In this document: positions 53,216 to 57,392 of the stretch, one piece after another
Position numbering within the stretch: position 1 is the stretch's first letter
How the letters are laid out: every line of letters starts with the position of its first letter
Assembly: GCF_001636615.1 (NCBI RefSeq)
Contig: NZ_LGEK01000025.1
Span: forward strand, 1-57,392
DNA length: 57,392 nt
From: Mucilaginibacter sp. L294
Lineage (GTDB): Bacteria; Bacteroidota; Bacteroidia; Sphingobacteriales; Sphingobacteriaceae
Direction of reading: 5' to 3'
The notes under the pieces: model-generated
The model's database searches: none
What the model was told of the DNA's origin: nothing
The model's input: the letters and a program-made list of their open reading frames with translations, nothing else
Translations under genes and position numbers: made by a program

Positions 53216-53243
53216 CGTCATTGAGGTACGAAGCAATGACGCG
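53216..53243. repeat. Short inverted repeat (CGTCATTG/CAATGACG)
   Basis: CGTCATTG and CAATGACG flank a spacer AGGTACGAAG. The arms match the tips of the REP-like element at 50671-50759, so this is probably a short member of the same type. It lies between the esterase and GH78-like genes. Confidence 0.6.
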
Positions 53244-53263
53244 CGGGGAGGTGTGATATAGAA

Positions 53264-54796
53264 TTACTTCCTAATATCCCTAACCATAAACTCAAGCGCT
53301 GATTTGTCTTCTAATGGCTTAGCCGCGGGCTTTTCGCCCAGATACATTACTCGGTTTGTTGCGGAATTATAGGCCGGCCATGCCGGTAAGCCCGTTCCAT
53401 TCGGGTTACTGTTTTTAACAAAGTTTACCCAATAGGACGATATGGTTTCGGCCAGGTGATCATCCACAGGCTCAAACGGGCGGTGTAAAAATTTCAGGTT
53501 GTTGAATACATAAGCAACTTCGCCGGTGTGGAAAGCGCCGTACTTTTTAAATGCCTCGGTGGCAGGCAGGCGGCGTGTAAAGCGGTACACATAAACCTTG
53601 GCTTTGCCTTTTGTGCTCTGCGTCTTTGCCCAAGTATAATTTTGTATACCAAAAGTTTGATCGCGAGAGATATTTATCTGCGACCTTGCGGCTTCTTCAT
53701 CATTTGATGCCGGGTATAGTTTTAAAAATTCTGGCGCGCGTTTACCATATTTTTTCTTCGCTTCGGCTATATAATTTGCCGCATTCTTTAGTTGGCCGAT
53801 GAATGCATCATCGGCATTCCAGCCGGTGAGTACGGGTACGTTATTCTCTTTGTTCGCTGCAAAAGTTGCGGCAACACTTTGCGGTAATAAATAACCATCT
53901 ATAATTGGCCGCCCACCAAATTGTTTAAGTAATTCTTCGGCGGGTAGTTTACGCAGGTCTGCTAATGATACTGCACCAAGCTTTTGGGCGGTTTTTAATC
54001 CTTCGGCTTCTGCCTGTTTTAGCGTTATTCCGCCAAAGGGGCCTTCCAAAAAATTTGCCCCGCTTTCGGCAATAGCTTTATTAAAAAGCCCTTTGCCCAA
54101 AGGTGATGCCACCAGGTCATTCACACTCATAGATCCCGCCGATTGGCCCGCAATGGTTACATTAGCAGGGTCGCCACCAAAGGCCGCTATGTTTTTTTGA
54201 ACCCATTTTAAAGCCGCCAGCATGTCCATTAACCCGTAGTTACCCGAGGCATGATTAGGCGATTCTTTGGTCAGTTCGGGGTGGGCAAGAAAGCCCAGTA
54301 TGCCAACCCGGTAAGTAATGCTTACCAAGATGATCCCTTTTTTAGCCAGAGCCACGCCATCATAAATAGGCACATTCGTTCCCCCGCTTACAAAACCGCC
54401 GCCATAGATCCACACCATTACCGGCCTTTTTTCGGTTGGTGCTCTGGCACCCGTCCAAACATTCAGATACAGGCAATCTTCGCTCAGCGGTTCATCTTTT
54501 ATCAGAAACTCACGGGTGTAAACACCAAACTCGTTGGGTTTGCCCTGTATTGGGCTTTCGGCAAAATCGGTGCATTCCTTTATGCCGCTCCATGAAGTAA
54601 CCGGTTGCGGTGCTTTCCAGCGTAACTCACCAAAAGGCGGCGCGGCAAATGGGATCCCCTTAAATATATGAATGCTTTTATCATCACTTGTTGTTCCTGA
54701 TATTTTACCGGCATCGGTTTGTATAACATTGAGATTGCTTTGCGCGGAACATAAGGTGCATAACAGGATTAGTGGCAGGAGTAATAAACGTTTCAT
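53264..54796 (-). CDS. Exported type-B carboxylesterase
   Basis: A 510-aa alpha/beta hydrolase with signal peptide (MKRLLLLPLILLCTLCSAQ). Carboxylesterase family signatures are FKGIPFAAPPFGELRWKAPQ (about 45-64), SEDCLYLNVW, the oxyanion segment VWIYGGGFVSGG and the nucleophile elbow TIAGQSAGSMSV (Ser near 215). The acid residue probably lies in GWNADDAFIG and the His in GAFHTGEVAYVF. Length is usual. Flanked by glycosidases, it may remove acyl groups from plant glycans (inference). Confidence 0.87.
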   Translation of the reverse strand: MKRLLLLPLILLCTLCSAQSNLNVIQTDAGKISGTTSDDKSIHIFKGIPFAAPPFGELRWKAPQPVTSWSGIKECTDFAESPIQGKPNEFGVYTREFLIKDEPLSEDCLYLNVWTGARAPTEKRPVMVWIYGGGFVSGGTNVPIYDGVALAKKGIILVSITYRVGILGFLAHPELTKESPNHASGNYGLMDMLAALKWVQKNIAAFGGDPANVTIAGQSAGSMSVNDLVASPLGKGLFNKAIAESGANFLEGPFGGITLKQAEAEGLKTAQKLGAVSLADLRKLPAEELLKQFGGRPIIDGYLLPQSVAATFAANKENNVPVLTGWNADDAFIGQLKNAANYIAEAKKKYGKRAPEFLKLYPASNDEEAARSQINISRDQTFGIQNYTWAKTQSTKGKAKVYVYRFTRRLPATEAFKKYGAFHTGEVAYVFNNLKFLHRPFEPVDDHLAETISSYWVNFVKNSNPNGTGLPAWPAYNSATNRVMYLGEKPAAKPLEDKSALEFMVRDIRK

Positions 54797-54812
54797 ATTA
54801 TAGATTTAAAAT

Positions 54813-54916
54813 TTTAACCACAGAGTACACAAAGGGGAAACCACAGAGAGCACAGAGATTTTTTAGTAAGCTTCTTTGCGCCCTCTGTGAAAATCTCTGT
54901 GTCCTCTGTGGTTAAA
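54813..54916. repeat. Inverted repeat with two tandem units (CCACAGAG type)
   Basis: The left arm has two successive units beginning AACCACAGAG (near 54816 and 54839), the right arm (about 54880-54916) reads CCTCTGTGAAAATCTCTGTG then TCCTCTGTGGTTAAA, pairing with them. It fills the GH3-esterase gap. The sequence type, with its CTCTGTG core, is widely dispersed in bacteria (general knowledge). Its organisation is like the other periodic hairpins in this window. Confidence 0.75.
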
Positions 54917-54935
54917 TTAATAAACTAAAACCAAT

Positions 54936-57266
54936 TTACGGTTTTACAGCAGGTTTACTATACTTTGCTGTGCGGGCATCCTTGATAACACCTTTCCAGT
55001 TTAAACCGTAACCAAAATCGTAAACATGTCCTTCCGAATCGGTGTAGCATTTCATATCATGCGGAACATCCTCAAATTGCGCCTCTACCACATTCATATC
55101 CAATGGCATTTGCAGGGGCAATAAGGCCGACGGCTCTGCTTTGCCGGTCAGGATATCCAGGCTTGCCTGTCCCTGTACGCCAAAATCGGCAATAATGGCG
55201 CTGGCTTGTTTCTCCAATTCAGCAAAAACCATGGGGTTGTTCAGATTTACCGATACAATAACCGGCTTGCCCTTCATTTTGGCATAAGTATCGGTCACCA
55301 TGGCCAGGTCGGTAACGTTTGTTGATGTTTCCGACTTGCCTTTATAACTGCGGTTGGTGAATGTTTCTAAGGGGTCGCCGCCTGCAATACTGGTTTCACG
55401 GGCGGTTTCGGCAGTGTATTTACCGTATTGTAGTGATACCGGCAAATAGCCATTACCTCCATTTTTTGCATCATCCTCGCTATACCCGCCATGGCCAATG
55501 GGGCTGGCAATAAATACCAGTGCGTAATCGGCCTCTTCAGGATTTTCGGTCACCTTAAAATATTTTTTAACGGTTTCTATATTAACCGGATACTCTGTTT
55601 TTTCTGGATAAGGTATTCCCAGGAAGTTTTTACCGGCCGGGGTGAATTTTTTAGGCACATAAACGGTTTTGCCCGTTTGCAGCGGTAAAACGTTCGCTTT
55701 GTTTTTCAGCATTACGATAGATTTTAGCTGCGCCTCGTAACCTGCTTTCATAAACCCGGCGTTGCCGACTGTCTTTTTGGTCGATTCAACATCAAGGTAT
55801 GGGTTCTCAAATAATCCTGTACGGAAACTACCCCTCAGCAAACGCACGGCCGACTGCTCAAACCTGGCGCGCATAAAAGCTTCGCCATGGTCTTTTACGC
55901 CCATTTTGTATGCTTCTAAAACAGGGGCCATATCGTTATTGCCGCCAAACTGATCAACACCGGCCATCAGTATTTTATAGTGACGTTCGGCAATTGTCGC
56001 TTTTTCCATCCCCCATGATTTCCCCGACAGGAAGCTGTTGATAACCGTTTCGTCGCCGGTAACCAGCCAATCGGTACAAACCACGCCATCGTAATGGTAC
56101 TTGTTGCGTAGCAAATCGGTGATGATGTATTTGTTATAATTGTTGGCCACGTTCTCGTGGTTTTTGGTATCCTGGTTAAATGATATGGTATAATATGGCA
56201 TCACTGCGGCAGCCATGCCTGTTTTACCCGCAAGTTTAAATGCGCCCTGGATAAAAGGGATCATAGCTTCATTAAAGTTATTGCCGGGGTAAACAGCATA
56301 TTTACCAAAGCCATAATGGGCATCGCGACCGCCCTCGCCTGCACCACCGCCTGGCCAGTGTTTCACCATGGCGTTAACGCTGTTGTAACCCCAGCCGTCG
56401 CTTATTTCTTTTGTGCCGGTTGAGGTTTGAAAACCGTCGATATAAGCACGGGCCATATCGGCCGCCAACTGCGGGTCTTCACCAAAGGTGCCGCTTACAC
56501 GGTTCCAGCGCGGGTCGGTAGAGATATCCACCTGTGGCGATAGCGCTGTGGCTATACCCAACGCGCGGTACTCCTGCGCGGCTATGTTGCCAAATTTTTG
56601 CGTTTCGGCGGGGTTAAAAGTAGCAGCCATCCCCAACGAGCCAGGCCACATAGAAATGGTGCCACCTGCACCGCCATTATATTCGGCAGTAGCCACGGTG
56701 CCATGGCGTGGATCTGAACTGTTATTGGCCGGGATACCCAGGCCAATACCTTCTACAAATGCCTGCGCGTTATTACTCCACTTTGCGGCCACCTCCGGGC
56801 TTTGTACCGAGGTTACCAACACATGGCGCACGTTATCTTTTTCTAAAAACTGTTTCTGCTGATCGGAAAGGTCGAACGGGTTAGCACCGCTTTCGGCGAA
56901 CGCTTTACCGCTATAAAAACCAGCGAATGGCCCAACCGGTGCGGCGGGGATCATCTGATGGCGGCTGTACAGCATCAGCCCGGCTATTTGCTCCACACTC
57001 ATTTTCGAGGCCAGGTCTTTTGCCCGTACATCAACCGGCAGGCGCCAGTCTTCATACTTATCCAGTTTGCCGTTCTTGTTCAGGTCTTTAAAGGCAAGGC
57101 CATCAACCATTAAAATTTTAACGCCCGATGTGGTTGAATACCCAAGGCTTTGCCCACCCTTATTGGTTACAAGGGCAATGTTGCCATTTTTGGTTTCGGT
57201 CCATTTGGTTTGTGCAGATACAACAGCAGGCAACAAGGCCAGCAGCAACAGGTAATTTTTTTTCAT
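54936..57266 (-). CDS. Exported GH3 beta-glucosidase-type glycoside hydrolase
   Basis: A 776-aa protein from the ATG at 57266 (a GTG two codons upstream is less likely) with signal peptide MKKNYLLLLALLPAVVSAQ. Near residue 60 the segment DLNKNGKLDKYEDW is an EF-hand-like calcium loop. The GH3 barrel shows SSDPRHGTVATAEY, FNPAETQKFGNIAAQEYRALG, the substrate-binding MVKHWPGGGAGEGGRDAHYG and the nucleophile region YDGVVCTDWLVTGD. The C-terminal sandwich domain has SIVMLKNKANVLPL. Probably periplasmic beta-glycosidase; exact sugar unknown. Confidence 0.92.
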   Translation of the reverse strand: MKKNYLLLLALLPAVVSAQTKWTETKNGNIALVTNKGGQSLGYSTTSGVKILMVDGLAFKDLNKNGKLDKYEDWRLPVDVRAKDLASKMSVEQIAGLMLYSRHQMIPAAPVGPFAGFYSGKAFAESGANPFDLSDQQKQFLEKDNVRHVLVTSVQSPEVAAKWSNNAQAFVEGIGLGIPANNSSDPRHGTVATAEYNGGAGGTISMWPGSLGMAATFNPAETQKFGNIAAQEYRALGIATALSPQVDISTDPRWNRVSGTFGEDPQLAADMARAYIDGFQTSTGTKEISDGWGYNSVNAMVKHWPGGGAGEGGRDAHYGFGKYAVYPGNNFNEAMIPFIQGAFKLAGKTGMAAAVMPYYTISFNQDTKNHENVANNYNKYIITDLLRNKYHYDGVVCTDWLVTGDETVINSFLSGKSWGMEKATIAERHYKILMAGVDQFGGNNDMAPVLEAYKMGVKDHGEAFMRARFEQSAVRLLRGSFRTGLFENPYLDVESTKKTVGNAGFMKAGYEAQLKSIVMLKNKANVLPLQTGKTVYVPKKFTPAGKNFLGIPYPEKTEYPVNIETVKKYFKVTENPEEADYALVFIASPIGHGGYSEDDAKNGGNGYLPVSLQYGKYTAETARETSIAGGDPLETFTNRSYKGKSETSTNVTDLAMVTDTYAKMKGKPVIVSVNLNNPMVFAELEKQASAIIADFGVQGQASLDILTGKAEPSALLPLQMPLDMNVVEAQFEDVPHDMKCYTDSEGHVYDFGYGLNWKGVIKDARTAKYSKPAVKP

Positions 57267-57373
57267 AAACACTTTCAGGTTAAAGCGGTATATATAAAGC
57301 TAACAGCCTTATACTTATAATTGGTTGTTAATAACAAGTAAGACTATTGTGTCATTATTACACAATACTAAAT

Positions 57374-57392
57374 CTGTCTCTTATACACATCT
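57374..57392. other. Nextera transposase adapter (library artefact)
   Basis: The terminal 19 bases, CTGTCTCTTATACACATCT, equal the Tn5 mosaic-end adapter used in Nextera libraries. They are not genomic. The true sequence ends at or before 57373, and this marks the edge of an assembled contig. Confidence 0.97.

Overview
The window looks like chromosomal DNA of a Bacteroidota member of the Sphingobacteriaceae, most likely Mucilaginibacter or a close relative (inference). Reasons: moderate GC; no Shine-Dalgarno sequences; several promoter -7 elements of the Bacteroidota type TAnnTTTG; many signal peptides ending in AQ; and typical gene content (fused E1 alpha/beta dehydrogenase, ECF sigma/anti-sigma pair, DUF4198, DUF1080, M28 peptidase, GH78-like and GH3 enzymes). 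It is one end of an assembly contig: the last 19 bases are exactly the Nextera transposase adapter, a library artefact.

Layout. 1-8.2 kb: accB-accC (fatty-acid synthesis), tatC, rpiB, an exported M28 peptidase, a lone lutB, a RibD-C/DHFR-like protein and a DUF4198 protein. 8.3-12.7 kb: a fused branched-chain-type E1 dehydrogenase, a coupled pair made of an 84-aa protein and a zeta-like P-loop kinase, a SprT-like metalloprotein and a CsgG-like exported protein. 12.8-16.2 kb: a large MscS channel, a small membrane protein and a HopJ-family protein. 16.4-23 kb: a tetR gene and a three-gene RND efflux operon (adaptor, pump, outer-membrane channel) sharing a near-identical operator, closed by a perfect 21-bp hairpin terminator.

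23-34.6 kb is an accessory stretch: FtsX/MacB permease, sterol desaturase, second RibD-C/DHFR-like protein, exported phosphoesterase, orphan histidine kinase, an ECF sigma/anti-sigma(HEAT)/two exported beta-proteins operon, and a DUF1080 lipoprotein. It ends at an initiator tRNA gene. Degenerate copies of that tRNA's 3' end and/or its terminator recur at about 25.5, 26.8, 30.05 and 33.5 kb, all in the same orientation and all on the 3' side of the tRNA, as expected if elements inserted repeatedly there. No integrase remains.

34.6-41 kb: a palindromic divergent promoter, era, der, a membrane protein and a helicase-nuclease of the UvrD/PD-(D/E)XK type. 41.2-50.4 kb is a minus-strand pentose phosphate cluster: polyphosphate-glucokinase-like kinase, transketolase, rpiA, transaldolase, a HAD phosphatase, gnd, zwf and pgl. 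Together they take glucose through the oxidative and non-oxidative branches; only rpe is missing. With rpiB at 3.2 kb the window holds both ribose-5-phosphate isomerase types. 50.8-57.3 kb: an exported glycan-degrading set (GH78-like, carboxylesterase, GH3) without SusC/SusD in view.

Between genes the window is rich in inverted repeats. Six sites have long arms, five of them built from degenerate short-period units, and three more are REP-like. No rRNA, CRISPR array, transposase or prophage was seen.
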